Assembly (NCBI RefSeq): GCF_030272615.1 | Contig: NC_081405.1 | Coordinates: 155,665,613 to 155,729,612, forward strand | Source of the DNA: Cryptomeria japonica | Lineage: Eukaryota > Streptophyta > Pinopsida > Cupressales > Cupressaceae | DNA: 64,000 nt | Direction: 5' to 3' | Notes under the pieces: generated by a model | Seen by the model: only the letters and a program-made list of their open reading frames with translations | Database searches by the model: none | Told to the model about the DNA's origin: nothing | Position numbers and translations under genes: made by a program | Shown: positions 63,355-64,000 of the stretch, piece after piece | Layout of the letters: every line of letters starts with the position of its first letter | Numbering within the stretch: the stretch's first letter is position 1

Positions 63355-64000
63355 TTACATGTTTATAGGTTCAATGAGGAGTTGAGTTTCATGATTTTGT
63401 ATGTCTTTATTTGAAATACTAAAACCATCTCTCTCCTTGTAGAAATGTAAGTAACCTCTTGTGATGTCATAAGCATAATCGTTGCTACATGTTGGAACTC
63501 CATCATTTTTCAAGTACTCCCAATTTAATTCCTTAAGTCGTTCATCCAATAAATTCTTGATGTAATCCAATGCATCTTCTTCAGTGGAACTTGGATTATC
63601 TCTCATGTAATAGGCTACTGATGAATTTGTTTCTCCTCGAGCTATCTCACCCTTCACAACCAAAGATTGAATTTCATATTAAAATATATATATTGAGCTC
63701 ACAACAAACTCAACATTTTAATTTTTATGAATTTACGTAGAATGCTATTAATATTAAAAATAATTATATTACATACCTTAAAGGATTTAATATCACCTTT
63801 TAGTCTAAGGCTCACACACAAAAGATCCATGAATATTGATGGATAATCACTTTTGGAAGAATATTTTTTGAAAGAATCTCATCTATTGTTAACACGGGTT
63901 GCAATGTGGTTGCACGAGTCCCTGAACTAACTATTCCATTCTCAATGTGTTCTTCCAAAGTTGGTATGTGACTTGTAGCAAGCCACTTAGCTTCTTGCAT
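63355..64000 (-). pseudogene. TPS: Terpene synthase paralogue, 3' part, frameshifted, cut by window edge
   Basis: Exon 10 (63651-63355, 99 codons with stop) is open and about 97 % identical to copy 1, with [15 protein letters not shown] and the end LLIEPINM. Exon 9 begins beyond the edge and ends at the donor at 63777. Within it one base is missing at about 63849-63855 relative to copy 1: CCA AAA ATT GAT becomes CCA AAA GTG AT. This shifts the frame and gives a TGA at 63812-63814 before the NSE/DTE site and exon 10. The DDxxD and N-terminal exons lie outside the window. As read, the protein would lack its last ~110 residues and part of the metal-binding site, so it is probably inactive, unless this base is a sequencing error. 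Confidence 0.85.

Overview
The window looks like nuclear DNA of a gymnosperm, most likely a conifer. It is AT-rich and intron-containing, and it is crowded with LTR-retrotransposon relics, a LINE, a SINE and long simple repeats. Its one clearly intact host gene is a terpene synthase (minus strand, 28718-32484) with a 10-exon/9-intron layout, a plastid-targeting-like N-terminus, an RR(x8)W motif and a DDTYD motif, as in gymnosperm TPS-d mono-/sesquiterpene synthases. Species cannot be read from the sequence alone.

The dominant architecture is a direct tandem segmental duplication with an offset of about 34.3-35.4 kb. Copy 1 runs from about 6.38 kb to about 40.5 kb. Copy 2 starts at about 40.5-40.7 kb and runs off the right edge. 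Order within a unit: a 0.6-kb repeat pair; a 219-bp repeat pair; a 1.5-2 kb almost pure purine (GA/GATA) tract; an LTR fossil abutting a Ty3/gypsy integrase end; a Ty1/copia gag fossil; a GC-rich island with a telomere-like palindrome; an unidentified decayed multi-exon gene or element; a 1,019-bp LTR; a nepenthesin-type aspartic-protease pseudogene tandemly duplicated with a promoter-like segment and a 69-codon ORF; then the terpene synthase. In stretches compared by eye the copies differ by about 3 %. They also differ by indels: a solo copia LTR present only in copy 2 (43161-44697) and segments of 175 and 775 bp absent from copy 2.

Copy 1 carries an apparently complete terpene synthase of 602 residues. 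In copy 2 only exon 10 and most of exon 9 lie inside the window, and exon 9 has a one-base deletion with an early stop, so that paralogue is probably a pseudogene.

Between the two copies lie a nearly full-length L1-type LINE (33490-39534, minus strand) with an exact 17-bp target-site duplication and a tRNA-derived SINE (about 39964-40203) with a 14-bp target-site duplication. Left of copy 1 (1-6382) is a different mosaic: a third partial copy of the sequence found at 10551-10925, interrupted by a 1,640-bp solo LTR, then a gypsy-like relic with a gag zinc-knuckle remnant and a 6 x 66-bp minisatellite that keeps a 22-residue reading frame. No rRNA, standard tRNA or CRISPR feature was seen.
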